NCBI GenBank assembly: GCA_023336205.1
Contig: JALQCR010000006.1
Location: 1-64,000, forward strand
Length of the DNA: 64,000 bases
Origin: Pseudanabaena sp. Salubria-1
GTDB lineage: Bacteria; Cyanobacteriota; Cyanobacteriia; Pseudanabaenales; Pseudanabaenaceae
Direction: 5' to 3'
Shown here: in pieces, positions 1-8,804 of the stretch
How the letters are laid out: every line of letters begins with the position of its first letter
Numbering within the stretch: the first letter of the stretch is position 1
The notes under the pieces: model-generated
Databases searched by the model: none
Told to the model about the DNA's origin: nothing
The model's input: only the letters and a program-made list of their open reading frames with translations
Program-made: the position numbers and the translations under genes

Positions 1-69
1 TTAAGTCCCCCAGAATTGGGGGATTTAGGGGGCTAGACACCTAGAATTTTAAACGAGATTTTAAGTGTT

Positions 70-172
70 ATACCAAAACACAAAATGGCTATGCCATTTT
101 GTGTTTTTAAAAACCTTACAGGGTTTGCTTTTTAATTCCCAAAAGTGTTATCACACTTTTGGGAATTGGTGT
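70..172. repeat. Cloverleaf-like three-hairpin repeat, copy R1
   Basis: The element is bounded by ATACCAA and TTGGTGT and contains three stem-loops in a row. The first has the core AAAATGGC/GCCATTTT, the second is a short CCTT..AGGG hairpin, and the third has the arms CCCAAAAGTGT/ACACTTTTGGG. The same layout recurs at 7013, 44630, 50441 and 53835, and in diverged form at 8677. It is non-coding. Confidence 0.75.
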
Positions 173-217
173 TAGGTAATTCTTAAATAGCTTCACAAAA
201 CAAACCTATAAATGTCC

Positions 218-282
218 AGATCTCCGACTTTTTCTGTGCAATCAAAGAGAATCTTTGATTGCACAGAAAAAGTCGGAGATCT
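218..282. terminator. Long perfect hairpin downstream of the 295-1413 gene
   Basis: This is a 31-bp perfect inverted repeat with a 3-nt loop (arms AGATCTCCGACTTTTTCTG and complement). It lies 13 bp past the stop codon of the minus-strand gene at 295. It could end transcription or protect the mRNA 3' end. There is no T-run, so a classic intrinsic terminator is not certain. Confidence 0.5.
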
Positions 283-294
283 CAATATTTGCAT

Positions 295-1413
295 CTATTG
301 ATCTTCTTCCGTAATTTGCAAGCGAATAGTCCGCCCAGACTGATCATTACCAATCTGGACAGTAACATTTTGACTGGCTAAGGAATCAAGAGAATTAAGT
401 AGATCTAGTAAATTTGGTGTGCTTGCACCCGACTCCACATATAGCTGATCGGCGGATGTCGAGACGCGCTTCCAGATACCGTAGAGTTTAGCGATCGCCT
501 GTTCGAGTTGTGAAGCTTGGCTGACCAAATCGGAAGCAAGCTTGAGGCAACCAAGTCTTAGAGCTTCCTCAAGTGCTAGATCGATATTTACAGAACGCTG
601 TGCGATCGCTTGTACTTGACTCGTATTGGTTAGATATTTGGTCAACCTTTGAGCATCAGCGGTAACCAGCTTAATATTATCGAGATCAGAGGCATCGGCG
701 ATCGCCTGTTTCAATGGAGTTTGATAAGATTCAGGCAACTTGTCGATTTCGCGCACTAGGGGCGCTACATAACGGGTAGGAATTGTGTGAGCGGCTATCT
801 TCTCTTTTAAATCATCGGGAAGATGGTCAGAACTCATCGATGTCCACTCATCGGATAGTTGTCGCACTTCACGTCTAGTAATCTTTTCTCCATTTCTAGC
901 CGCATCAACAATCAACTGCTGCACTTCAGCGGAAGCTTGAGCTGTTTCTAAGAAAGCTCTCTTACTAAATTGACGAATATCATCAGCATCTAGCTGACCG
1001 TCCGCCATTAAAGTATCAGCACTATTGGCAAGCTGAATCCATGAATAAGCTTGAGACTTACTAATTTCTCGCTCTTGCAGCCATTTCAAGAATCCCGTAC
1101 CGCGTCCTTCGCCATTTGCTTTCTCGCGATCGCGTACAGTTCGCAAGATTCTACCCCGCCAAATATCTGTCTGCAAATCGAAGCGATCGCATACTTGCCA
1201 AGCTAGATCGACTTCTTCAAGAAATTGACCTTCTGCCAAACCTTCATCATTGGGATCGGGTAAGGAAAGCGAAAAATCTGTCAGATCGAGATTTGCTAAA
1301 GATTCATTGGGAATAGATGTGACGGAAATAGATTCGAGTAGAGTTTCACTCACGGACACAGACAACCTTTGGTTTAATGACTTTGAAGCATGAGCAACAT
1401 AAAAGTTGCCCAT
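295..1413 (-). CDS. DUF3102-like cyanobacterial protein of unknown function
   Basis: This is a 372-aa soluble protein with no signal peptide or membrane segment. Residues about 85-130 (GRILRTVRDREKANGEG, FLKWLQEREISKSQAYSWI) resemble the DUF3102 or plasmid-type helix-turn-helix pattern, in which a cell extract-length helix is followed by a 'KSxAY' recognition-like helix. The rest is predicted helical and rich in A, L and Q. The N-terminal 50 residues are low-complexity (S/L/D-rich), so the true start may lie further in. DNA binding is an inference from this resemblance only. Directly downstream sits a 31-bp hairpin that may end the transcript. The frame is intact, unlike the two neighbouring genes upstream. 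Confidence 0.55.
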   Translation of the reverse strand: MGNFYVAHASKSLNQRLSVSVSETLLESISVTSIPNESLANLDLTDFSLSLPDPNDEGLAEGQFLEEVDLAWQVCDRFDLQTDIWRGRILRTVRDREKANGEGRGTGFLKWLQEREISKSQAYSWIQLANSADTLMADGQLDADDIRQFSKRAFLETAQASAEVQQLIVDAARNGEKITRREVRQLSDEWTSMSSDHLPDDLKEKIAAHTIPTRYVAPLVREIDKLPESYQTPLKQAIADASDLDNIKLVTADAQRLTKYLTNTSQVQAIAQRSVNIDLALEEALRLGCLKLASDLVSQASQLEQAIAKLYGIWKRVSTSADQLYVESGASTPNLLDLLNSLDSLASQNVTVQIGNDQSGRTIRLQITEEDQ

Positions 1414-1470
1414 CTAATATACTAACGGATAGAAAATAAATAACTCGTGTAATTAAAACCCAAAACTGTT

Positions 1471-1522
1471 GGGGGGGGGGGGGGGGGCCCCCCCCCGTTT
1501 TTTGTTTTTTTTTTTTTTTTTT
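1471..1522. other. Homopolymer block G17-C9 then T-run
   Basis: Seventeen G are followed by nine C, then GTTTTTTTG and an 18-base T run. The flank AAAACCCAAAAC is the same flank that precedes the G/C-rich hairpins elsewhere (for example 6767). This looks like a hairpin repeat whose core was lost or mis-sequenced. It is probably a consensus artefact. Confidence 0.6.
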
Positions 1523-1529
1523 GGATAGG

Positions 1530-2507
1530 GTGGGGAAATTGATAAATAGGCAGCTCAAAAATGTGAGCTGGGCGGTGAGTAAAAACATATAGATCACGGC
1601 GCGTTTTTTGAAAATAGTTAAGATCAAGCCGATCGCCTTGAGATCGATTATTGGACCAAAAACGAGAAAGGCAAGTAGTGATCCACCTGTAAAAGTCGAG
1701 GCAAATGACAAAGCAAAAAATGCGTCCACCGTCGAACAAATCGAAACGATCGCAGCCAAGATCATCATGGCGATAATCGAGCTAACTTGCCCCTGTCCCA
1801 ATGAGAGAATAATATCGCGGGGAACCCAGACCTGAATCACCGCAGCGATCGCACTACCCATAACGAGGATCGCCCCTAGCTCACGCATTTCTGCAAGCGT
1901 ATTATCCAACAATAGATTTAAGCGATCGGGCAAAGATTTAGACACAATTTGATTACTTGACGATAAATAACCCGCAAAATCTAAAGGCTGATTGCGATCT
2001 TCCTAAAAAAAAAATGTGCCTACAGGTACAGCCCCCTTAACCTTTGGTGCTGGTAAAGCAAGAGCAATATTCGGCTGCAAAATAGCCCGCAAATCCTTTT
2101 GAGAACTAAATACCATGGCGATAATTGTGGCGATCGTAAATGACAACACAATTCCACTAATACCGCAATTTCAGGCTGATCGCGAAAGGCTGTCCAAGTT
2201 GCCCACATTACTACAGGGTTAATCGTTGGAGCTGCCATTAAAAGCTCACCGCCACCGAAATCGGTGCGCCTTGCGAAATAAGTCGTCGCGCCACAGGCAC
2301 ATTGCCACATTCGCACACGGGAAACATAAACTGAGTAGACTTCCTGCCAATGCTCCTAAAAAAGGATTTTTGGGCAAAATAGCTATAAGCTTGCGCTCAT
2401 CCACAAATATTAATAAGACCCCGACAGTAAAACTCCATCAACAAAAACGGGATTGCTTCCACGAGGAGGCTCAAAAACAAAGTAAAGGCACTGAGAATTT
2501 GATTCAT
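1530..2507 (-). pseudogene. UPF0718/DUF318-type permease, frameshifted
   Basis: Fragments in different frames together read as one multi-helix permease of the UPF0718 (ArsP-like, DUF318) family. The ATG at 2507 begins MNQILSAFTLFLSLLVEA. A middle fragment carries the family hallmark LMAAPTINPVVMWATW. The C-terminal part (from about 1945) has membrane helices and the STVDAFFAL segment. At least three single-base shifts separate these pieces, and the C-terminus runs into the homopolymer block at 1471-1522. Members of this family are inner-membrane proteins, and some export organoarsenicals; the substrate here is unknown. The damage may be real decay or sequencing error, because the neighbouring HEAT gene shows the same pattern. 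Confidence 0.7.
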
Positions 2508-2709
2508 AGTTGCGCTATTTGGCATTCCCAGAGATTAAAGGACGCAAACCGCCCTTTTAATTTCTAGGATTTAAGGCGTTTGCTAGTTTGTTAATTTTTA
2601 GCTTAACAATTATAGAGGCTATAAAGTGCTGCACGTTTTAAAATTTTTGGGACTCTTCTCGTAAAATGTAATGTTAATACAGCAAAACTAAAAATTAAAA
2701 TTTGCTGCA

Positions 2710-3930
2710 ATGGGTAACGGGACTAAAAACATGCACCAATGCTCAATAGGAAACAGCCGCCATGACGCACCAGATCCGCAACTACCCACAATTCCTGTCG
2801 CTTCTAAAATCAACCCACCAAAGTTAGAAGATTATCGGATTCCCGTATCTCCAGGATATGCCATCCCCGAAGATCGCTATGCGATGTCCGCTCCTGATCT
2901 GGGTGGTGAGTCAGCAATTTTAGCTGAGTTTGATGCGGCTGTGCGCTCTGACCAATTTTCCTTAGCATTACAAAAATAATTCGTTGTCGCGATAATGTCT
3001 TACCTGCTTTGCTAGAGCGACTCGAAAGCGATGAAATAGCTATATCCAAAAAAGCAGCGATCGCCTTAGGTTATTTGCGATCGCCATTAGCAATTTCACC
3101 GTTAATCGCCGCCGCCAAAAATCCTCACCGTCAAATTCACTGGCAAGCAGCAGCCTAAGTTGATTGGCAGTGCTGAAGCGATCGGGGCATTAGTCAAGTT
3201 ATTACGTCATCCATCTATTCAGGTGCAAGCTGCAAGCGCTAAGGCTCTGGGACGAGCTAGTTTACCTGCGGTATCACCTTTAGTGAGGCTTTGAAACACA
3301 ATGATGACATGGTAAAAGTTCATGCCGCTCATTCTCTTGGGCAAATTAGTTCCCTTAGCGGTCACCACCTAATCGATGCGCTGGAGAATGGTAGCAAATC
3401 AGTTCGTTTGAGGCTGCTTGGGCGCTAGGTCAGATTAAATCGCCTCTATCGGCTAATTCTCTAGCGCGATTACTTACAGACAATGACATTAGTGTGCAGT
3501 CTCAGCCGTACAAGCTTTTAAAGAATATTGGTACTCCCGCGATCTCGCCTGTTTCCAAATGCTCTACAACACCTCTAGTCATACTCGTAGTGTTGCCGCT
3601 CGCACTTTAGGGCATATTGGCATGGAGGAAGTTGTACCAATGCTTGCCCAAGTCTTGAGAGATGATGAATATGCCTATGTGCGTTGTGATGCTGCATTAG
3701 CTTTGGGGGAAATTGGCTCGCATGATGCGGTGTTCTATCTTTCGCAAGCGATAAAAGATCGCGATCGTTCAGTCCGCAATGCTATTTTGAGGGCACTAGC
3801 GCAAGTAAATTCACCTGAAGCTCAGGAAATCTTAAATAATATTAAACACACGGTATCTATACCAAATTATTCTGTCTCCAATCTCCGAGATTTTGGTGAT
3901 GAGTCAGACTTTACGACAATTCAGGGATAA
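2710..3930 (+). pseudogene. HEAT-repeat (PBS-lyase-like) protein, frameshifted
   Basis: The frame opens at an ATG and reads normally to about 2975. It then continues in other frames as clear HEAT repeats, for example LLERLESDEIAISKKAAIAL, and ends in an intact block at 3559-3930 with ALALGEIGSHDAVFYLSQAI. About five one-base indels lie near 2978, 3155, 3285, 3410 and 3510. HEAT repeats are helical scaffolds; in cyanobacteria such proteins include phycobilin lyase subunits and many unassigned ones, and nothing here fixes the role. The intact protein would be about 400 aa. Confidence 0.7.
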
Positions 3931-3992
3931 GTTTCTAATAGAAATATATAGTAATAAAAGGTTCGCTTAGGACATAAAACCCAAAACACCGG

Positions 3993-4008
3993 CCCCCCCC
4001 CCCCCCCC
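3993..4008. other. C16 homopolymer inside a hairpin-repeat context
   Basis: Sixteen C follow the flank TAGGACATAAAACCCAAAAC, which is also found at 6757 in front of a normal G/C-rich hairpin. The expected hairpin core is missing. This closes the frameshift-rich zone that starts at 1471. Confidence 0.6.
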
Positions 4009-4042
4009 GCCACTTTGATTTTAGGTTTTTATTTGTTTTTTT

Positions 4043-4111
4043 AAGATAGCTAGGACAAATAAAGAACCAAATAAATGAAGGCGGCGCTTCGCGCCGCCTT
4101 CATTTATTTGG
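4043..4111. repeat. Gene-end hairpin of the GCG-CTTCG-CGC family
   Basis: Arms CCAAATAAATGAAGGCGGC and complement surround a CGCTTCGCG core (4067-4111). It is preceded by the flank GATAGCTAGGACAAAT, which is the reverse complement of the flank after the 6767 copy. It lies 80 bp past the 3' end of the ATPase gene at 4192. Confidence 0.7.
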
Positions 4112-4191
4112 TATTACTTAGCATTATCCAAGAAGGTTGGTATTGATGAGGACAAACTAGACAATTATTGTTCATAAACTATTACTAGCGA

Positions 4192-5838
4192 CTAGCAACC
4201 TATATCAGTGAACATTTGTCTTGGCAACACTCGCAACGCTTCTTCTAAGGTAGTAATTCCTGTTGAAATTTTGTTGCGCACACTATGAAAAAAAGATTCA
4301 TAACCATGTTCAATTAGATACTCAAATAATTTTGATTGATTTCCTTCAGCCATAATTTTTCGTACTGGAGGAGTGACATTTAATAACTCAAATATAGCTT
4401 CACGCCCCAAGTAACCAGAACCAAAACAATGTTCACAGCCTTTACCTTTGTGCCAATCTTGGTATTTCATATCCTGTGCTGGAATATTCAAAAATACAAC
4501 TTCTTCTTTTGTTGGCACATAGACTTCAGAGCAAAAAGAGCAGACTTTTCTTACCAATCGCTGTGCGACTATCCCCAACAGAGCTTCAGAAATTATGCTG
4601 GGATGCAGTCCTAAATCTTTTAGTCGCGCCACAGTACTAATTGCATCATTGGTATGCATTGTGGATAGAACTAAATGCCCAGTCATGGCTGCGCGTATAG
4701 TGATTTCCGCAGTTTCCAAATCGCGTACCTCACCCACCATAATAATATCGGGATCTTGACGTAAAATTGATTTTAGTCCTGTAGCAAAGGTAAGTCCACC
4801 CTTCTCATGCACTTGTCCTTGGGTGATATTTGACAAATTATATTCAATCGGATCTTCCATCGTAATGATATTCACTTGATCCGTTGCTAATAATTGCAAA
4901 GTGGCATAGAGTGTGCTGGTTTTACCTGAACCCGTTGGACCAGTTACTATAATTAAGCCTTGGGGTTGTGACACCCAACTGCGATAAATTTCAAGGGATT
5001 TCGGCATGAAGCCAATATCTTCAATCGTGGTTGTCAGCATTTTATTGCGTGGTAATAGCCGAATTACCGCTTTTTCTCCACCAACACAGGGAAAAGTACT
5101 AACCCGCATATCTAAATCTAAATCCAAATGATCGGCAGTAACATAATGCTGACTAATTCGACCATCTTGAGGACGACGACTTTCGCCAATATTCATGTTA
5201 CTCATCACCTTGAGGACCACGATAGTCTTACGACTGACTTCAGTCGGCAAAATGCGTGTAGTTCTTAAAATGCCATCGATGCGATAGCGAACGCGCAGCC
5301 CTAACTCTGTTGGCTCTAGATGAATATCACTGGCGCGATGTTGCAGTGCAACCGAAATTAAGGCATTAATGCGATGAGTTTGATCAAGGGCTTGCGACAA
5401 ATAGATCTCGGAAATTTCATCTAAGTGTGCTTCTTCATTTGCACCTGTGAGTGGGTTCACAATTGGAGAGGCAATATCACTTGGCTCAGGTAAATTTTGA
5501 CGAAGGAACCACAATAGATAACTTTCGGAAGAGATGGTTATATTTTTGATGCCCGTTAACGTAGCATTACTCATTTGCTTGATTTCGTCACTGGTTAATG
5601 AATGTGGCGAAGCCAAATAAAAGTAACCATGCCATAGCAATAGAGGGATAATCGGTGGTAAGGATTTGCGGTCATCAAAATAATGAAAAAACCGATAATT
5701 AAGCTCTTCATCTAGTAAATCAATCCTCAATCCGCCCCGTTTATCAACCAATAGCTCAATGGCTTTATCGCAATCAATTTCTTGATTGCGAAGACGCTTC
5801 CAAATTGAATTAGGAGAAATTTGAGATATTTGACTCAT
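4192..5838 (-). CDS. PilB/GspE-family secretion ATPase
   Basis: This 548-aa hexameric-type ATPase belongs to the type IV pilus and type II secretion family. Visible motifs are RASDIHLEP, which opens the N2-like domain, Walker A GPTGSGKT near residue 300, Walker B DPDIIMVGEVRD near 360, the His-box STMHTNDA, and a tetracysteine zinc motif (CSFC near 434, CEHC near 466). It would power pilus extension or a related export machine at the inner membrane. The N-terminal MshE-N-like domain is short, and cyanobacterial PilB is usually longer (about 670 aa), so this is probably a paralogue. A TTG lies 24 bases upstream in frame, but the ATG at 5838 is preferred. No pil genes are adjacent. Confidence 0.85.
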   Translation of the reverse strand: MSQISQISPNSIWKRLRNQEIDCDKAIELLVDKRGGLRIDLLDEELNYRFFHYFDDRKSLPPIIPLLLWHGYFYLASPHSLTSDEIKQMSNATLTGIKNITISSESYLLWFLRQNLPEPSDIASPIVNPLTGANEEAHLDEISEIYLSQALDQTHRINALISVALQHRASDIHLEPTELGLRVRYRIDGILRTTRILPTEVSRKTIVVLKVMSNMNIGESRRPQDGRISQHYVTADHLDLDLDMRVSTFPCVGGEKAVIRLLPRNKMLTTTIEDIGFMPKSLEIYRSWVSQPQGLIIVTGPTGSGKTSTLYATLQLLATDQVNIITMEDPIEYNLSNITQGQVHEKGGLTFATGLKSILRQDPDIIMVGEVRDLETAEITIRAAMTGHLVLSTMHTNDAISTVARLKDLGLHPSIISEALLGIVAQRLVRKVCSFCSEVYVPTKEEVVFLNIPAQDMKYQDWHKGKGCEHCFGSGYLGREAIFELLNVTPPVRKIMAEGNQSKLFEYLIEHGYESFFHSVRNKISTGITTLEEALRVLPRQMFTDIGC

Positions 5839-5981
5839 AATATAAAAATGCAAATCAACCAAATCGAGAAATACTTCTCTTGATATAGGGTTTTACAGCA
5901 AGAAAAATTAAAAACGTACAGCGATCGCGTTAGGTTTCTTCAAATATAAATACTTCTAATAAATACTTCTAAAATAAGACC

Positions 5982-6716
5982 ATGACTGATATACAACAAT
6001 TACAACTACTAATGAAAGGAGTAAATGGCTGGAATCAATGGAGAAATGAGTATCCAGATACATTAATCTCATTACAGAATGCGGTACTAAGTGCTGCTGA
6101 TTTGCGCTATGTCAATTTAAGTTATGCCAATCTGGAAGGTGCGGATTTATATCATGCTAATTTAATTGAGGCGCGATTAGAATATGCAAATTTTGCTAAA
6201 GCAAGTTTAAATGGCGCGATCGCTACAGGTTCTCTGATTAAGACCAATTTTAGTGAGGCTAATCTTTATAGTGCTATTTTTAGCTTTGCGGATCTCCGTT
6301 ATGCCAATTTAGAAAGAGCTAATGCGATCGCGGCAAATTTCAATAGTGCTAATCTCCAAGGTGCAAATTTACAAAATATTAATGCTAGTCATGCCATATT
6401 TTGGCAAGCAAACTTAAAAGGGGCTAATTTGAATAGTGCGACTTTTTGGGGTGCTAAGCTTTATTCTACAAATTTAGAGCGATCGCAGTTGCAGAATACT
6501 GATTTTAGTGGTGCTGACCTCAGTGGCGCAAATCTCCAGAATGCCGATCTTAGTGGCGCAGATTTACGCGATGCCAATATGAGTAACGTAAATCTCGAAG
6601 GCGCGAATCTCGATGGGATTCTTTGGGGCAAAAATATAAGTCGTTATGCGACGAATTGGAGTAATGCGATCGGTTTAATGTCTGCCCAAAATGTACCCGC
6701 ATCTCTTTTACTGTGA
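5982..6716 (+). CDS. Pentapeptide-repeat protein
   Basis: This 244-aa protein is built almost entirely of A(D/N)LXX pentapeptides from residue about 35 to 215 (ADLRYVNLSYANLEGADLYH and so on), which predicts a right-handed quadrilateral beta-helix. The first 30 residues (LLMKGVNGWNQWRNEYPD) form the usual cyanobacterial cap helix, 'W..WR...P'. There is no signal peptide. Functions in the family range from DNA mimicry to unknown, and nothing here selects one. It is transcribed divergently from the ATPase gene at 4192-5838 and followed by a G/C-rich hairpin at 6767. Confidence 0.85.
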   Translation: MTDIQQLQLLMKGVNGWNQWRNEYPDTLISLQNAVLSAADLRYVNLSYANLEGADLYHANLIEARLEYANFAKASLNGAIATGSLIKTNFSEANLYSAIFSFADLRYANLERANAIAANFNSANLQGANLQNINASHAIFWQANLKGANLNSATFWGAKLYSTNLERSQLQNTDFSGADLSGANLQNADLSGADLRDANMSNVNLEGANLDGILWGKNISRYATNWSNAIGLMSAQNVPASLLL

Positions 6717-6756
6717 AGATGAGAAAGAAGTTACAGCTATAGCAATGAAAGTTTTG

Positions 6757-6831
6757 CTTAGGACATAAAACCCAAATAAATGAAGGCGGCGCTTCGCGCC
6801 GCCTTCATTTATTTGGGTTTTGATTTGTCCT
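6757..6831. repeat. Gene-end hairpin with nested outer arms
   Basis: The inner palindrome is AAAACCCAAATAAATGAAG plus GCGGCGCTTCGCGCCGC and its mirror (6767-6821). Outer flanks AGGACA and TGTCCT extend the pairing. It shares core and arms with the copy at 4067 and ends the pentapeptide gene. Confidence 0.7.
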
Positions 6832-6984
6832 AGCTATCTCTTTGCTATAGGATAAAGCCCCATACCAGCCATTGATTTTCAGGATTTCAGGCATTCCTTC
6901 CAAGTAACATCAGTTATTTAAAACAAAAGCTATGCTCCGCATCAACTTTGTTTTTGGGTTAAATATTGTCGCGTCAATATTTTG

Positions 6985-6999
6985 TGTATACTGTATACA
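6985..6999. promoter_or_regulatory. 15-bp palindrome, probable operator
   Basis: TGTATACTGTATACA is the exact reverse complement of the palindrome at 21910-21924 in front of the purine/uracil permease gene. TGTATAC half-sites fit GntR-like regulators, but the regulator is not in the window. No gene starts close by (the nearest is 7768), so the site may be a relic or serve a small transcript. Confidence 0.45.
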
Positions 7000-7012
7000 T
7001 AGTTTTGGTAAG

Positions 7013-7130
7013 TAACATCAAAGCACAAAATGGCATAGCCATTTTGTGCTTTTAAAACCCTTACTGGGTCTAAACTAGGTCTAATTTTCAACTCACAAGA
7101 ATGGTGCTAACACCTTCGTGAATTGTTGTA
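7013..7130. repeat. Cloverleaf-like repeat, copy R2 (degenerate)
   Basis: This copy carries the CACAAAATGGC/GCCATTTTGTG hairpin, a diverged centre after AAAACCCTTACTGGGT, and a weaker third stem (TCACAAGAATGGTG..CACCTTCGTGA). The ends are degenerate compared with R1 and R6. Confidence 0.6.
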
Positions 7131-7492
7131 AGTCATCCCAACCTAAGGAAGATCAAGGAATTATCGTTGCAATTGCAAAAGGCGAAGCCCAAATCCAGCA
7201 CACTATTCCATATTTAAAGATTAAATATGGAATAGTATCGGACATATAAATATTCAAATATCAATCGAATATATTGCAATAAATATTAACAAGAAAACTT
7301 GGAGACTTACTAATAGTAATAATCTCTAAAAATGTTGTATCTAAAAGGACTAAAGAAATTAAAATAAATAATAGCCCTATATCAATTCAACAAAAAAAGT
7401 AATTTAGAATACCATTATTCTGCGAATATCCTGTTGTAATGTATCTTGAAAATCAAACTAAATCATTAGCACTAAATTTGCTTTAGCCATAA
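7131..7492. other. Non-coding spacer with one hairpin
   Basis: I see no credible gene in this AT-rich stretch. A 16-bp stem with a 3-nt loop (ACTATTCCATATTTAA and complement) lies at 7202-7236. Confidence 0.5.
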
Positions 7493-7500
7493 AATCACTT

Positions 7501-7634
7501 GGCTCTTCTGGGTTCATGGGGATAAGCACAGCTAATAGTAATCAGAATCCTCTCGGAGCAACAGTTACAGCCCTACCATGTCGCCAATAATTGTATCGAT
7601 ACTGTACCATTTACCCCTCAAACCCAGATGAGCC
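7501..7634. mobile_element. ISL3-ended MITE (134 bp)
   Basis: The left end is GGCTCTTCTGGGTTCATGGG, and the right end is the complement of GGCTCATCTGGGTTTGAGGG. These match the ends of the ISL3 element at 43210-44455 (GGCTCTTCTGGGTTTGAGGG). The 8-bp direct repeat AATCACTT lies on both sides (7493-7500, 7635-7642), matching the ISL3 target size. There is no transposase inside, so it is a non-autonomous derivative. Confidence 0.85.
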
Positions 7635-7767
7635 AATCACTTGCTCAATCAATTATTTGCTGACACCTTTTAAAGAAATTTATAGTGATAAGCAAGTAGC
7701 GCGATCGCTAATTTTAGATTGAGTTTATTAGTTGATTTTGGCAGTCAAAAATTAGTGGAGTAAAAGT

Positions 7768-8343
7768 ATGCTTAAGAACAAATTCATCACCATGTTTAAA
7801 TTGCCTAGTCTCGAATTAATTACTAGATTTAGCAGTCTGTGTTTATCGCTAGTACTGATGTTGAGCGTGTTTTTGGGAAGTCCTGTCCATGCACAAGCAG
7901 ACGTAACAGCCAATTTTGATACAGCGATCTTGTCTGTAAGAGCGACTGAAAATGGTGCGATTTTTTCTAACCTAATTGCTGATGCGGCTGTAGAGCCCGA
8001 AGAAGCAGTGGAAACTCCAGAAGCCAAAGCCGCAGCAAAGGCAGAAGCAAAAAAAGCCAAAGCCGCCGCGAAACTTGAAGCCAAAAAGCTAAAGGAAGCA
8101 GAAGATGCTAAGGCAGAAGAAGTTAAAGCTGCTGCAAAGGCTGCTAAAAAAGCAGCGAAATTAGAAGCCAAAAAAGCTAAAGAAGCCGCTAAGCTAGAAG
8201 CCAAAAAAGCTAAAGAAGCCGAAAAAGCTGCCGCCGCAGAAGCAGTTGAAGAAAAAGAAAAAGCAGAGACTGAATCCGCTGCTCCAGAAACAGCAACTGA
8301 GCCAGAATTAGAAAGCTCACCTGCCGAAGTTGTTACTCCTTAG
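7768..8343 (+). CDS. Exported Lys/Ala/Glu-rich protein
   Basis: This 191-aa protein has an N-terminal signal-like hydrophobic segment (residues about 18-45, ending VHAQA). A long run of AKAEAKKAKAAAKLEAKK-type repeats follows (residues about 85-165), with an acidic E/P/A-rich tail. The repeat should form a single very long charged helix, as in TolA-like linkers. A GGAG ribosome-binding site precedes the ATG. No enzymatic domain is visible. The composition is similar in spirit to the exported Ala/Pro-rich protein at 9857, but the sequences are not homologous. The role is unknown; periplasmic spacer or cell-envelope binding is a guess. Confidence 0.7.
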   Translation: MLKNKFITMFKLPSLELITRFSSLCLSLVLMLSVFLGSPVHAQADVTANFDTAILSVRATENGAIFSNLIADAAVEPEEAVETPEAKAAAKAEAKKAKAAAKLEAKKLKEAEDAKAEEVKAAAKAAKKAAKLEAKKAKEAAKLEAKKAKEAEKAAAAEAVEEKEKAETESAAPETATEPELESSPAEVVTP

Positions 8344-8420
8344 TTTTTGGATTCTGCTTTAAGCAAGCATTAGGGATTGAAGTCATATGTGATTTTCAGT
8401 AAAAAGTTTCTTCAGAAATT

Positions 8421-8447
8421 AGTAAGGTGGGCATCGCCCACCTTACT
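8421..8447. terminator. Hairpin after the 7768 gene
   Basis: AGTAAGGTGGGC and its complement form a 12-bp stem with loop ATC. It lies 77 bp beyond the stop codon and is a plausible transcript end, though no T-run follows. Confidence 0.4.
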
Positions 8448-8474
8448 AACTCACCTTACGCAGATAGAAAATCT

Positions 8475-8586
8475 GCCCTCATCCCCCAGCCCCTTCTCCC
8501 AGAGCGGGAGAAGGGGAGCAAGAGCCGTTTTTAGTTTTTTCCTTGTTTCCCTCTCCCTTTTTGGGAGAGGGGCTAGGGGTGAGGGT
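8475..8586. repeat. Cyanobacterial CCCTCATCCCC interspersed repeat
   Basis: Two hairpins (CCCCTTCTCCC/GGGAGAAGGGG and CTCTCCC/GGGAGAG) lie between the outer arms CCCTCATCCCCCAGCCCC and GGGGCTAGGGGTGAGGG. This is a type of repeat widespread between cyanobacterial genes. It creates a spurious 77-aa frame at 8377-8610. Confidence 0.7.
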
Positions 8587-8676
8587 CTTATAACTTTCTT
8601 CGTAACATGAGTTACTAATTTCCCAATTGATAAACCATTTTTTGGAAATCACCTCACACTTGGCAACAATCTATTC

Positions 8677-8781
8677 ATACCAATTCTCTAAAATGCAGTT
8701 AAACTTTTGAGAGTTGAAAATCATATCCAGCAAGTTTTTCGAGCTCTCAAAAATGGTAGTGTCATTTTTGAGAATTGGTAT
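8677..8781. repeat. Cloverleaf-like repeat, copy R3 (diverged)
   Basis: The ends ATACCAATTCTC and GAGAATTGGTAT are perfect complements. Inside are an AACTTTTGAGAG pairing and a CTCAAAAATG/CATTTTTGAG stem. The length matches R1 and R6, but the hairpin sequences differ. It ends 23 bp before the YoaK gene. Confidence 0.55.
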
Positions 8782-8804
8782 CAGATCTAATTTAAGGTAA
8801 GAAA

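Noticed and set aside
8377..8610. 77-aa frame
   Set aside because: It is made by the CCCTCATCCCC interspersed repeat; no homology pattern and no RBS.
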